NCBI RefSeq assembly: GCF_003076475.1
Contig: NZ_CP020919.1
Span: forward strand, 248,001 to 312,000
Direction: 5' to 3'
Length of the DNA stretch: 64,000 nt
DNA from: Flavobacterium kingsejongi
Lineage (GTDB): Bacteria > Bacteroidota > Bacteroidia > Flavobacteriales > Flavobacteriaceae
Shown: in pieces, positions 50,902 to 60,009 of the stretch
How positions within the stretch are numbered: position 1 is the stretch's first letter
Layout: the number at the start of each line of letters is the position of its first letter
Program-made: the position numbers and the translations under genes
Notes under the pieces: generated by a model
What the model was told of the DNA's origin: nothing
What the model saw: the letters and a program-made list of their open reading frames with translations, nothing else
Database searches by the model: none

Positions 50902-50956
50902 TTTTTTAATAGTAAACAGTATTAGCAATAATACGGTCAAAAAACGCAACACTACA

Positions 50957-52120
50957 ATGTCAAAAATAGTATTACTCGGTTCCGGAGAACTCGGAAAAGA
51001 ATTTGTGATTGCCGCACAGCGCATCGGGCAAACCGTTATCGCAGTGGACAGCTATGAAAACGCTCCTGCCATGCAGGTTGCCCACGGATTTGAAGTCATC
51101 AATATGATGGATGGTGCCGCACTGGACGCTGTCATAGCAAAACACCAACCCGATTTTATTGTACCTGAAATTGAAGCGATACGGACGGAACGCTTTTATG
51201 AGTATGAAAAACAGGGTATCGTTGTTGTTCCTTCGGCCAAAGCAGCAAATTTTACCATGAACCGGAAAGCCATACGCGATCTTGCCGCTCAGGAGCTGGG
51301 ATTAAAAACGGCCAACTACCGTTATGCGACCTCAGCGGAAACACTACAGGAAGCTGTTGCCATAGTAGGGATGCCGTGCGTGGTTAAACCTTTAATGTCA
51401 TCTTCCGGAAAAGGGCAATCTACCATAAAAACAACTGAAGATATTGCAAAAGCCTGGGACTATGCTGTGGCAGGATCCCGTGGTGATGTGGTTGAGTTAA
51501 TCGTGGAAGCATTCGTAAAATTCAATTCCGAAATAACGCTGCTTACAGTGACCCAAAATAACCAACCTACCCTGTTTTGTGCCCCAATTGGTCACCGTCA
51601 GGAACGTGGCGATTACCAGGAAAGCTGGCAACCGGCACGGGTTTCCGATAAGGATCTTTTTGAAGCACAGGATATGGCCGAAAAAGTAACGGAAGCATTG
51701 GGTGGCGCAGGCCTATTTGGTGTGGAATTTTTCTTAGCCGATGATGGGGTTTATTTCTCCGAATTATCGCCAAGACCTCACGATACCGGTATGGTTACAT
51801 TGGCCAACACTCAAAACTTCAATGAATTTGAGCTACACCTCCGGGCTATCTTAAGCCTGCCAATTGCGGAAATCACTTTAGAAAAAGCAGGAGCCAGTGC
51901 TGTAATTGCCGCTACTGCAGACAGTACAGCGCCTACCTACAGCGGAATTGAAAAAATAGCTGCACTTCCAAAAACCGATTTCAGAATTTTCGGCAAGCCT
52001 ACTTCAAGGCCCTACCGCAGGATGGGCGTTGCTTTGGTCACAGAGTCACTCGAAACACCTATAGAATCCGTTATCGAGAAAGCAAAAGCAGCTGCGAAGC
52101 TGGTCACCGTACATCCATAA
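50957..52120 (+). CDS. purT: Formate-dependent phosphoribosylglycinamide formyltransferase
   Basis: PurT makes formyl-GAR in purine synthesis from formate and ATP, replacing the folate-dependent PurN step. The 387-residue ATP-grasp protein has '[11 protein letters not shown]'-type nucleotide start, '[12 protein letters not shown]', '[14 protein letters not shown]', 'GLFGVEFFL' and '[14 protein letters not shown]'. These are specific to PurT rather than PurK or PurD. It is monocistronic with its own terminator. Confidence 0.95.
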   Translation: MSKIVLLGSGELGKEFVIAAQRIGQTVIAVDSYENAPAMQVAHGFEVINMMDGAALDAVIAKHQPDFIVPEIEAIRTERFYEYEKQGIVVVPSAKAANFTMNRKAIRDLAAQELGLKTANYRYATSAETLQEAVAIVGMPCVVKPLMSSSGKGQSTIKTTEDIAKAWDYAVAGSRGDVVELIVEAFVKFNSEITLLTVTQNNQPTLFCAPIGHRQERGDYQESWQPARVSDKDLFEAQDMAEKVTEALGGAGLFGVEFFLADDGVYFSELSPRPHDTGMVTLANTQNFNEFELHLRAILSLPIAEITLEKAGASAVIAATADSTAPTYSGIEKIAALPKTDFRIFGKPTSRPYRRMGVALVTESLETPIESVIEKAKAAAKLVTVHP

Positions 52121-52130
52121 TTCCTATATA

Positions 52131-52154
52131 AAAGCGGTTTTCATAAACCGCTTT
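52131..52154 (+). terminator. Intrinsic terminator after purT
   Basis: Stem AAAGCGGTTT/AAACCGCTTT with loop TCAT, then a T-rich tract. Confidence 0.9.
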
Positions 52155-52246
52155 TCTTTTTTGTTGCAAATCGGTTTTTTAAACTGCTAAATCCTATCAT
52201 TTTCATAATTAAATCATAGCGTGTTTCTTTTTTAAAATTCTATCAG

Positions 52247-52254
52247 TATTTTTG
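52247..52254 (+). promoter_or_regulatory. Promoter -7 box of the two-component operon
   Basis: TATTTTTG, an exact match ending 26 bases before the ATG at 52281. Confidence 0.7.
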
Positions 52255-52280
52255 CAGTACTGCCAATAGAACAGCCACCC

Positions 52281-52955
52281 ATGAAATTATTAATCATAGA
52301 AGACGAACCCCATCTTTTGTCGATAATCCGAAAAGGTTTTTCGGAGAACAACCATGAGGTTAGTGCTGCGATGGATGGTACGACAGGACTGGATATGATT
52401 GCCGCCCATCCTTTTGATGTGATCATCCTGGATATCATGTTACCGGATATCAATGGCATCGAAATCTGCAGACGGCTAAGGGCTGCCAAAAATTTCGTAC
52501 CTGTCCTCTTGCTCACTGCATTAGGAAGCACCGAAAATATCGTCAATGGCCTCAATTCCGGCGCTGATGACTACATGGTCAAGCCATTCAAGTTTTCAGA
52601 ACTCGATGCACGGGTCAATGCACTCGCACGTCGTGCCGGCCAGGAACACAAACAACAGGATACCATCACAATCGATGACCTGGTCATCAACCGAAAAACA
52701 AAATCGGTACAACGCAGCGGCGATACCATTCTTCTTACGGCAAAAGAATTTAAACTACTGTATTACCTCGCTAAAAATTCAGGGATTATCTTATCGCGGG
52801 AACAGATTTTAGACAATGTCTGGGATATTAATTTTGACATGAATACAAATGTCATTGACGTCTATATCAATTACCTCCGTAAAAAGATCGATAAACCTTA
52901 CGAGCAAAAGCTCATTCATACCATAAAAGGATTAGGCTACACCATCAAGCCTTAA
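52281..52955 (+). CDS. OmpR/PhoB-family response regulator
   Basis: A 224-residue regulator. The receiver domain (1-120) has phosphoacceptor Asp51 in 'IILDIMLPD', the acidic pocket 'IIEDE', Thr in 'LLTALGS' and Lys in 'YMVKPF'. A winged-helix output domain (about 128-224) has 'LTAKEFKLLYYLAKNSGIILSREQI' and 'VYINYLRKKI'. It resembles the CusR/CzcR group. It is paired with the histidine kinase 3 bases downstream; the signal is not known. Confidence 0.94.
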   Translation: MKLLIIEDEPHLLSIIRKGFSENNHEVSAAMDGTTGLDMIAAHPFDVIILDIMLPDINGIEICRRLRAAKNFVPVLLLTALGSTENIVNGLNSGADDYMVKPFKFSELDARVNALARRAGQEHKQQDTITIDDLVINRKTKSVQRSGDTILLTAKEFKLLYYLAKNSGIILSREQILDNVWDINFDMNTNVIDVYINYLRKKIDKPYEQKLIHTIKGLGYTIKP

Positions 52956-52958
52956 TAT

Positions 52959-54347
52959 ATGCAAATCAGAAAAAAAATAACCATTACCTATATCGGGCTT
53001 TCCAGCTTGAGTACACTGCTATTGTGCCTTGTGGTTTTTTTCCTGTTCCGAAAAAACAATCAATATTATTTCCTGAAAAGACTGGAAGACCGTGCTAAAA
53101 TCGTGGCCTCCATCCATTACCAAAATGATCCTGAAAAAGCACGCTACTATCGGGAACTGAAGAAAAATGGCCTGGAAGAACTTGTTGACGAGAATGATTT
53201 TGTACTTAAAATCAGCGGTACCAATACCTTTGAATACAATACCAGCCTGAGCCTTCCTCCTGAATTTTACAGTGGCGTAATGAAAAGCGGTACCGGGTGG
53301 ATCGAAAAAGACCACAAATATTACTATGCCCAGGTTTTCAAAGAAGCAGACCAGGAATATATGGTGATTATAACGGCCAAAGACCGCCGTGGCGATGTAA
53401 GTACAATTTACATCACCCGCATTCTCGTTTTTGGCGGATTAGGATTCATACTATTAGCCTATCTGTTTGGTAGTTTCCTGGCACGCCGGGTAATCAATCC
53501 TGTATCACGGATTACAAATGAGGTAAAACGCATTAGCGCTTCCAACCTCAACAACCGGCTTCCGTACACGGACAGTTCTGATGAAATTTCCGACCTTAAC
53601 CGTACCTTTAATGATATGCTGGACCGATTGGAAACTTCGTTCGAGATACAGGCTAATTTCATCAATAATGCCTCGCATGAATTAAAAACCCCAATCACCA
53701 CTATCATCGCAGAAACTGAAATTATGCTCCTTAAAGAACGGGAGACTTCAGAATACATTACAACGCTGCAGAATATCCATACGCAGGCTTCCCGCCTGGG
53801 CAATCTTACAGAAAGCATGCTAAAACTTACCCAAACCGGTTATGATGGCAAAAAACAGGTATTGGATATTGCCCGTATGGATGAATTATTAATGGAAGCC
53901 AAATGTGATTTGGACAAATTGTATCCCAATAATCGCGTCACCATCAAGTTGAACAATATTCCAGAAGATGATTCACTATTAATGATTCCGTGTAATCGCC
54001 CTTTACTGGAACTTGCCCTGACCAATATTATTACAAATGGCGTCAAGTATTCTGACAACAATGAAGTTTTTGTAACCCTCACCGCTGACCGCTCCACCAT
54101 TAAAATTCTAATTACCGATATTGGTATTGGAATACCCCCGGAAGATATCCCATACCTCTACGAACCCTTTTTCAGGGGTAAAAAAGCGTCTAAGTATACT
54201 GGATATGGACTTGGACTACCATTGGCCATGAAAATCATCCGCATGCATGATGGCGAACTCCTCATCCAGTCAGAACCGGACAAAGGAACTGTAGTCACAA
54301 TAGTATTTAAGAAAAACAACATTAGAAATTCTAATCTTAATTCTTAG
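52959..54347 (+). CDS. Sensor histidine kinase
   Basis: A 462-residue membrane kinase. It has membrane segments at about residues 10-29 and 150-172, enclosing a periplasmic sensor domain of about 120 residues. Then come a HAMP linker, a HisKA domain with phosphorylated His in 'NNASHELKTPITT', and an ATPase domain with N box 'NIITNGVKYSDN', G1 'DIGIGIPPED', F box 'PFFRGKKAS' and G2 'GYGLGLPLA'. It is co-transcribed with the response regulator and probably with the stress protein and bestrophin genes. Confidence 0.94.
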   Translation: MQIRKKITITYIGLSSLSTLLLCLVVFFLFRKNNQYYFLKRLEDRAKIVASIHYQNDPEKARYYRELKKNGLEELVDENDFVLKISGTNTFEYNTSLSLPPEFYSGVMKSGTGWIEKDHKYYYAQVFKEADQEYMVIITAKDRRGDVSTIYITRILVFGGLGFILLAYLFGSFLARRVINPVSRITNEVKRISASNLNNRLPYTDSSDEISDLNRTFNDMLDRLETSFEIQANFINNASHELKTPITTIIAETEIMLLKERETSEYITTLQNIHTQASRLGNLTESMLKLTQTGYDGKKQVLDIARMDELLMEAKCDLDKLYPNNRVTIKLNNIPEDDSLLMIPCNRPLLELALTNIITNGVKYSDNNEVFVTLTADRSTIKILITDIGIGIPPEDIPYLYEPFFRGKKASKYTGYGLGLPLAMKIIRMHDGELLIQSEPDKGTVVTIVFKKNNIRNSNLNS

Positions 54348-54426
54348 AATATTTTAATTTTAGTTTAAGTTCCCTATTAGATTGCAGTAGTTCTTTTGTA
54401 AGTATAAAATCAATACGATTATACTT

Positions 54427-55152
54427 ATGAAAAACATACTCATCCCCACACAGCTACAACAGGATACGATCAGCGCCGTTAAAACTGCCGCTGGCTATTC
54501 CGGAGGTAAAAAATGTGACATCATATTACTGCTGGTATCAGAAGTTCCAGAATCGTATTCCAGTGCTTATATGCTTCGGAAAATGAAACATGAACTTGCT
54601 CCTTCACAAGCAAAAGTACTCCAAAACTGCAGGTCGATCGCTGCAGAATTCAAAAACTGCACGCTGAAAGTCCACAATCAATATGGTATTTCGGCTCCGC
54701 TACTGCGTAATCTGACAGAGCATTTTTCTATTGGGCTGACCATATTAGCCCCCAGCTATAAAACTTCCCAGAATAAAATGCACAGTTACCTGCTGCAACT
54801 TCTTTTGAATTCCAAATGCCCCATATTACACCTGGGCACGAGTGAGACCTACCAGGATTTTAATAAGGCACTGTATTTAGAACATACTTCCTCCCGGATA
54901 CAGGTCGAAGATTTACAATCGTTGGTAAAGGAGCAATTTTCCTTCCGGATCGTAAGCCAGGCCAAAGTTCACAACGAACTCAGCGCTGAAGCACTAAATC
55001 CTATGCTTACTGAAGCGATATCAAAAAACAATATCGATATCCTGATTGAAACCCGGAAACCGGAAAAAATAAAATTACGCCGAAAAGAAGGCAACACCTC
55101 ACACTTATCTCTTGGATTACCTGTGCTTTCCTTATATGAAGAAGCTATCTAA
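54427..55152 (+). CDS. Universal stress protein-like (UspA fold) protein
   Basis: A 241-residue cytosolic protein starting 'MKNILIPTQLQQDTISAVKTAA', the strand-turn-helix start of UspA domains. 'GLTILAPSY' and 'SKCPILHLG' sit at the expected positions of the third and fourth strands. The usual nucleotide loop GxxGxxxxxxGS is not conserved, so ATP binding is doubtful. The second half is a degenerate repeat of the fold. It lies between a two-component system and a bestrophin gene, suggesting a role in the same response. The assignment is moderate. Confidence 0.6.
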   Translation: MKNILIPTQLQQDTISAVKTAAGYSGGKKCDIILLLVSEVPESYSSAYMLRKMKHELAPSQAKVLQNCRSIAAEFKNCTLKVHNQYGISAPLLRNLTEHFSIGLTILAPSYKTSQNKMHSYLLQLLLNSKCPILHLGTSETYQDFNKALYLEHTSSRIQVEDLQSLVKEQFSFRIVSQAKVHNELSAEALNPMLTEAISKNNIDILIETRKPEKIKLRRKEGNTSHLSLGLPVLSLYEEAI

Positions 55153-55196
55153 TCCTTACAAGATTAAAACGATTTCTGAATTTAATTCCACACACT

Positions 55197-56144
55197 ATGC
55201 TACTGAAAAAGAAAATACCCATGAAATATGTCCTGGGAAAAATAAAAGTTGAACTGTTACTGGTGATCATCTATGCGACTACTTTTTCGTTGATCCATCA
55301 ATATTACCAGACCATTTCTATTAATATTCCCATCGCGCTACCTACTATTATAGGTACGATTATCTCTTTGCTACTGGCTTTCAAATCCAATCAGGCTTAT
55401 GATCGCTGGTGGGAAGCCCGAATTGTATGGGGCGCTATTGTAAATGATTCCCGAACGCTGATCCGTCAGGTAATCTCTTTCTACAAAGACCCTGATTTTT
55501 CGGTAGAAGCAAATAACTTCAAAGAAAATTTTGCACGCCGACAAGCCTCCTGGTGTTATAGCCTTGGACAATCGTTACGGGACAAAGACCCTATAAAACC
55601 AATAAAACATCTATTACAGGAAGAAGAATTGCGTTTTGTAAAGAAACACAAGCACGTACCGAATGCCATTTTATCGTTGCATGCCAAAGAATTGACCAAA
55701 GCGACTTTGAGTGGAAAAATAAATGTATACCAACAGGTAGAAATTGACAATACCATTACACGCCTATGTGATTCTATGGGAAAATGCGAGCGTATTAAAA
55801 ATACCATTTTCCCAACTACCTACAGTATGTACATCCGATTCACGCTTTGCCTCTTCATCCTAATGTTGCCATTTGGCCTTATCGATTACCTCGGATGGCT
55901 GCAGGTTCCCTTGGTGACTACTATGGCAGCAGCATTTTTCCTGATTGAAAAAATGGCCATCCATTTACAGGATCCATTTGAAAACAGACCAACGGATACT
56001 CCGGTTACTGCTATTGCGAATAATATTGAGAGAAACCTAATGCAAATGGTGAATGAGTACCGCGATGAATTTGCAGAAGAAGCTAATTCTTTAGCCGAAG
56101 CTCAACATATTGTTCCGGTCAAAAACACCTATTTTGTATTATAA
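55197..56144 (+). CDS. Bestrophin-family anion channel
   Basis: A 315-residue membrane protein of the bestrophin/UPF0187 family. It has 'LLLVIIYATTFSLIHQYY' and 'IGTIISLLLAFKSNQAYDRWWEARIVWGAIVNDSR'; the 'FR.N.AYDRWWE' region is the family hallmark. Two later membrane segments lie around residues 220-262, and the C-terminus has 'LQDPFENRPTDTPVTAI'. Bacterial members form pentameric channels, in Klebsiella cation-selective rather than anion-selective. Selectivity here is unknown. It is the last gene of the unit that begins with the two-component system. Confidence 0.88.
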   Translation: MLLKKKIPMKYVLGKIKVELLLVIIYATTFSLIHQYYQTISINIPIALPTIIGTIISLLLAFKSNQAYDRWWEARIVWGAIVNDSRTLIRQVISFYKDPDFSVEANNFKENFARRQASWCYSLGQSLRDKDPIKPIKHLLQEEELRFVKKHKHVPNAILSLHAKELTKATLSGKINVYQQVEIDNTITRLCDSMGKCERIKNTIFPTTYSMYIRFTLCLFILMLPFGLIDYLGWLQVPLVTTMAAAFFLIEKMAIHLQDPFENRPTDTPVTAIANNIERNLMQMVNEYRDEFAEEANSLAEAQHIVPVKNTYFVL

Positions 56145-56194
56145 TAAGTAGTTTGTTTTGTTTGTGGCTGTTCCTCTGAGATCAGTCAATATTA

Positions 56195-56229
56195 AAAATC
56201 CCCTGAATGATCTGGTTTCAGGGGATTTT
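56195..56229. terminator. Bidirectional terminator between bestrophin and a membrane-protein gene
   Basis: A 13-base stem, AAAATCCCCTGAA/TTCAGGGGATTTT, with a nine-base loop and T-rich flanks. It separates convergent genes. Confidence 0.9.
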
Positions 56230-56247
56230 ATTTTTTGTATACCGGAT

Positions 56248-57876
56248 TTATTTGGTGATATTCCGGTTATCAAAAGTAGACACATCAATCACCTGTTCCA
56301 AATCGACATCAAAAGCAATCCGAACACTATCCCCTACCCTTGTTACCGGTAATTCATTCGACAATTGCGAAGAGCCGACAAAAACATTCGGGTAGTCTTT
56401 TACCGTAAAATAATAAAAGCTATTTCCGTTTTTGACATCAATTCCTATTCGTGTTACTATGGAATTGACGGTCTTTTTGGAAGTAATACTTTCCGGATTA
56501 ATTCCATTATCTGCCATATTATATACGTTTTTATAAGCCATGAGCGTTTCCCGCATGGTATTACCAACTCCAACAATAGTATAGTCACTAATATCAACCA
56601 TCGCAAACATCTTTACCAGCCCACCATCATCTTTTAATGTCATCACATAAGTCGGTATATTGTTGATAATATACGGAATCGGTAACGAGGCATAATAACC
56701 TTTTTCCTGGACTTTACCCTGTGCGGAACTTTGGGCTGCAAATTCCGTTGCCCCACTTTGCTTGTAATACGTAGTTTCTTTTGTACGTGTATCCACCAGG
56801 ACAAATCCTACAGTCGATTCTTCTTTCCCAACAGACGACAGTCCGGTATACCAATAGGATTTATGATTTTCTCCATATACCAGCGTTAGCCCTTCCGTAA
56901 TCTGCAATTTATTTTCATTGGAGAAATTCCAGAATCCATGTACATATTCTCCCCAGTCATTCAACTGAGACTCGATAAAGCTAATGGGCTGTATACGATC
57001 GACCCAAAGCGGCGTATCGGCAACACCATATTCTTTAATCTCTCCGGTTTGGGCATTTACCGTCAGTATTCCTGTAGCATCATTTCCCGCAAAACCAATT
57101 TCCTTTTTATATCGGGTAACAATCCAATAAGGTATTCCGGCATCATCAATTTCAAAGTTATAATCAGCCAGGCCAGTAGTACTATAACCGTTCAGATAAA
57201 CATACCGTTCAATTTCTTCATTAAAAAAAGCTGCAGGCTGGTATTTGATCCGTATGGGTTTTCCATCCACATGCTGGATTAATTTCACATCTCTTTCATT
57301 CGTAGCAGAAACCATAACATAACCCGATGTACCTTCGGTATTACTGATCCATTTAAAAAAACCGGTATGCAGTAAAGGAGCAACCCAATACAATTCATTA
57401 TTTACTTTTTGAATGGTAAATTCCCCAATTTCTACCTGGCTCCCCAAAGCAGGTTGCGATCCCAGGATTTTTTCTCCCAGCAACATGGCAAGACTTTCAT
57501 CCACGACCCGGATTTCATCGAGGGAAATAGGCGCCATATGATTGGACAATTTATTCCCGTTTTCCACTTTTCCAATCAACGCCCTGTAAGCTTTATTACG
57601 AAAAACGGGCAAGCTCGTCAATAATGGTCCCAGGGTCATGTAAGCAAAAATCAAAAATGCCGTGATCACCAATAAACGATTGGGTTTGGACAACACTTTT
57701 ACTTTTTTATACTGATCCGAAAATTCCAGCTTAAAGCTTAGCACAATGGCTACAACAGCCAGAAGAAACAACACAAATGGCAAACCCATAAAACCGAAAT
57801 TCAAAACAGGCTGCACAAAATAAAACAGTAGAAATGCAAGAACAAAAAGCACTACAACAATGGTAATTTTTTTCAT
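56248..57876 (-). CDS. Large membrane-anchored protein of unknown function
   Basis: A 542-residue protein with three hydrophobic segments in the first 90 residues (about 4-22, 28-48 and 68-88) and then about 450 hydrophilic residues, probably outside the inner membrane. The soluble part has repeated beta-rich units with phrases such as 'GTSGYVMVSATNERDVKLI', 'ATGILTVNAQTGEIKEY' and 'STVGFVLVDTRTKETTYY'. These look like three copies of a strand-rich repeat, reminiscent of PepSY-type modules. The C-terminal 70 residues resemble a small beta barrel. I do not recognise the family. It is a single gene, convergent with the bestrophin gene. Confidence 0.65.
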   Translation of the reverse strand: MKKITIVVVLFVLAFLLFYFVQPVLNFGFMGLPFVLFLLAVVAIVLSFKLEFSDQYKKVKVLSKPNRLLVITAFLIFAYMTLGPLLTSLPVFRNKAYRALIGKVENGNKLSNHMAPISLDEIRVVDESLAMLLGEKILGSQPALGSQVEIGEFTIQKVNNELYWVAPLLHTGFFKWISNTEGTSGYVMVSATNERDVKLIQHVDGKPIRIKYQPAAFFNEEIERYVYLNGYSTTGLADYNFEIDDAGIPYWIVTRYKKEIGFAGNDATGILTVNAQTGEIKEYGVADTPLWVDRIQPISFIESQLNDWGEYVHGFWNFSNENKLQITEGLTLVYGENHKSYWYTGLSSVGKEESTVGFVLVDTRTKETTYYKQSGATEFAAQSSAQGKVQEKGYYASLPIPYIINNIPTYVMTLKDDGGLVKMFAMVDISDYTIVGVGNTMRETLMAYKNVYNMADNGINPESITSKKTVNSIVTRIGIDVKNGNSFYYFTVKDYPNVFVGSSQLSNELPVTRVGDSVRIAFDVDLEQVIDVSTFDNRNITK

Positions 57877-57970
57877 AGTAAATAAAAGTGATTACCATAT
57901 AAGTCATTAAATTGATAAATTGTTACAGCCAAAGGGATAATAATTTTGAAATAAAATTCCAAAAAAAGGT

Positions 57971-57978
57971 TATTTTTG
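57971..57978 (+). promoter_or_regulatory. fabD promoter -7 box
   Basis: TATTTTTG, an exact match ending 28 bases before the ATG at 58007. Confidence 0.7.
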
Positions 57979-58006
57979 TACCCGATTCAATTTTTAAAGA
58001 ACACTT

Positions 58007-58882
58007 ATGAAAGCATACATATTCCCGGGCCAGGGAGCTCAATTCACCGGAATGGGGAAAGATTTATACGAAAACTCCGCATTGGCAAAAGAGCTATTTG
58101 AAAAAGCCAATACTATTTTAGGATTCAGGATTACCGATATTATGTTTGAAGGCACTGCCGAAGCCCTGAAAGAAACAAAAGTAACCCAGCCAGCAGTATT
58201 CCTACATTCGGTAATACTTGCTAAGACATTAGGTGAAGACTTTAAGCCTGAAATGGTAGCCGGTCATTCACTGGGTGAATTTTCAGCACTGGTAGCCAAT
58301 GGGACATTATCTTTTGAAGATGGACTAACATTAGTCTCAAAAAGAGCATTGGCCATGCAAAAAGCCTGTGAAATTAAACCTTCTACTATGGCGGCAGTTT
58401 TAGGCCTGGAGGACAAAATTGTGGAAGAGGTATGTGCTTCTATTGATGGTATTGTAGTCGCTGCAAATTATAACTGTCCGGGGCAGCTTGTAATTTCCGG
58501 TGAAACATCTGCAGTAGAAAAAGCCTGTGAAGCGATGAAAGCAGCAGGAGCCAAACGTGCCCTGATTCTTCCTGTAGGAGGTGCTTTCCACTCTCCTATG
58601 ATGGAGCCTGCAAGGGAAGAACTGGCAACAGCTATTGAAAATACTGCATTTTCAGAACCCCTTTGTCCGGTATATCAAAATGTAACGGCAGCTGCAGTAT
58701 CTGATCCTGCAGAAATCAAAAAAAACCTGATCACACAACTTACGGCTCCCGTTCGATGGACGCAATCGGTACAACAAATGATCGCGGATGGCGCGACTTC
58801 ATTTACCGAAGTAGGACCTGGTAAAGTCCTGATTGGATTAGTCGGTAAAATTGATAAAAATGCAGCTACTTTCTCAGCATAA
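58007..58882 (+). CDS. fabD: Malonyl-CoA--acyl carrier protein transacylase
   Basis: FabD loads malonate onto ACP for fatty acid synthesis. The 291-residue protein has 'FPGQGAQFTGMG', the active-site Ser88 in 'VAGHSLGEFSALV', the Arg in 'SKRALAMQ', the catalytic His in 'GAFHSPMM', and 'CPVYQNVTA'. Length is normal. It is monocistronic, with a strong shared terminator downstream. Confidence 0.95.
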   Translation: MKAYIFPGQGAQFTGMGKDLYENSALAKELFEKANTILGFRITDIMFEGTAEALKETKVTQPAVFLHSVILAKTLGEDFKPEMVAGHSLGEFSALVANGTLSFEDGLTLVSKRALAMQKACEIKPSTMAAVLGLEDKIVEEVCASIDGIVVAANYNCPGQLVISGETSAVEKACEAMKAAGAKRALILPVGGAFHSPMMEPAREELATAIENTAFSEPLCPVYQNVTAAAVSDPAEIKKNLITQLTAPVRWTQSVQQMIADGATSFTEVGPGKVLIGLVGKIDKNAATFSA

Positions 58883-58903
58883 GCAATAATTATAAAACAA
58901 AAA

Positions 58904-58930
58904 AATCCCCGTAAATAATTTACGGGGATT
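58904..58930. terminator. Bidirectional terminator between fabD and galE
   Basis: A 12-base perfect stem, AATCCCCGTAAA/TTTACGGGGATT, with a three-base loop, A-run before it and T-run after it. It serves both convergent genes. Confidence 0.95.
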
Positions 58931-58933
58931 TTT

Positions 58934-59956
58934 TTATACTGTCACTTGTCTGATTTTCTGTTCCCATTTCCAGGCATCGTCCATAGCATCCTGTAATGAA
59001 TATAACGCCTGCCATCCTAAAACCGTATTGGCTTTTTCGGTATCCGCAAAGGCCTCGATAACATCACCATCCCTTCGTTCAGTCAATCTATAAGGTAATT
59101 TTTGACCGCTGGCTTTTTCAAATGCATGAATGACCTCCAATACAGTACTTCCCGTTCCGGTACCAATATTAAACGTTTCTACTTTTTCTGTATTATTCCC
59201 ATCAATAAGACGCTGTAATGCTACAACATGAGCCTTCGCTAAATCCATTACATGAATGTAATCCCGGACACAGGTACCATCAGAAGTAGGATAATCCGAT
59301 CCGAAAACAGCAAGCTCTTTCCGCAATCCCATTCCGGTCTGGGTGATAAAAGGCACCAGGTTTTGGGGAACCCCATTAGGCAACTCACCGATATAGGCAG
59401 AAGGATGCGCACCAATCGGATTAAAGTAACGCAATAATATTGAATTGATATTGGAAACATTAGCAATATCCATAATAATTTCCTCTCCAATTTGTTTGGT
59501 ATTCCCATAAGGGGAAGAGGCTGGCTGTATCGGTGCGTTTTCTGTAATAGGCATTGACGCAGCTTGTCCGTATACGGTACAAGAAGAACTGAAAATAAAA
59601 TTCATCCGTTCTTTTTTCTGCAAATGCTGTAACAGATAGATTAATGTAGTCAGGTTGTTTTCATAGTACAATAAAGGATCTTTTACGCTTTCCCCTACCG
59701 CTTTGGAAGCAGCAAAGTGAATTACTCCTCCAATATCAGTATATCTTTGAAAAAAATCCGCAACAACAGCTTTCTCTCTTAGGTCAACATTTTCAAATAC
59801 CGGTTCTTTCCCTGTAATGGCGGCAATACCTTTTAGTACTTCTTCTGAAGCATTGGAAAGATTGTCTATTATTACAACTTCGAAGCCTTCATTCTGAAGT
59901 TCCACAACGGTATGTGACCCTATAAATCCTAAACCACCTGTTACAACTATTTTCAT
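58934..59956 (-). CDS. galE: UDP-glucose 4-epimerase
   Basis: GalE interconverts UDP-glucose and UDP-galactose (possibly also the N-acetyl forms). The 340-residue extended SDR protein has the NAD motif 'TGGLGFIGSH' (residues 6-15), the 'HFAASKAVGES' segment, catalytic Tyr150 and Lys154 in 'SSPYGNTK', and 'NPIGAHPSAYIGE'. It lies 53 bases after the DegT-family gene on the same strand, suggesting joint work in nucleotide-sugar supply for the envelope. Confidence 0.94.
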   Translation of the reverse strand: MKIVVTGGLGFIGSHTVVELQNEGFEVVIIDNLSNASEEVLKGIAAITGKEPVFENVDLREKAVVADFFQRYTDIGGVIHFAASKAVGESVKDPLLYYENNLTTLIYLLQHLQKKERMNFIFSSSCTVYGQAASMPITENAPIQPASSPYGNTKQIGEEIIMDIANVSNINSILLRYFNPIGAHPSAYIGELPNGVPQNLVPFITQTGMGLRKELAVFGSDYPTSDGTCVRDYIHVMDLAKAHVVALQRLIDGNNTEKVETFNIGTGTGSTVLEVIHAFEKASGQKLPYRLTERRDGDVIEAFADTEKANTVLGWQALYSLQDAMDDAWKWEQKIRQVTV

Positions 59957-60009
59957 ATTATACTAATCTACTGATTCTTAATTAAAAACATTTTACACTA
60001 TCGATACGC

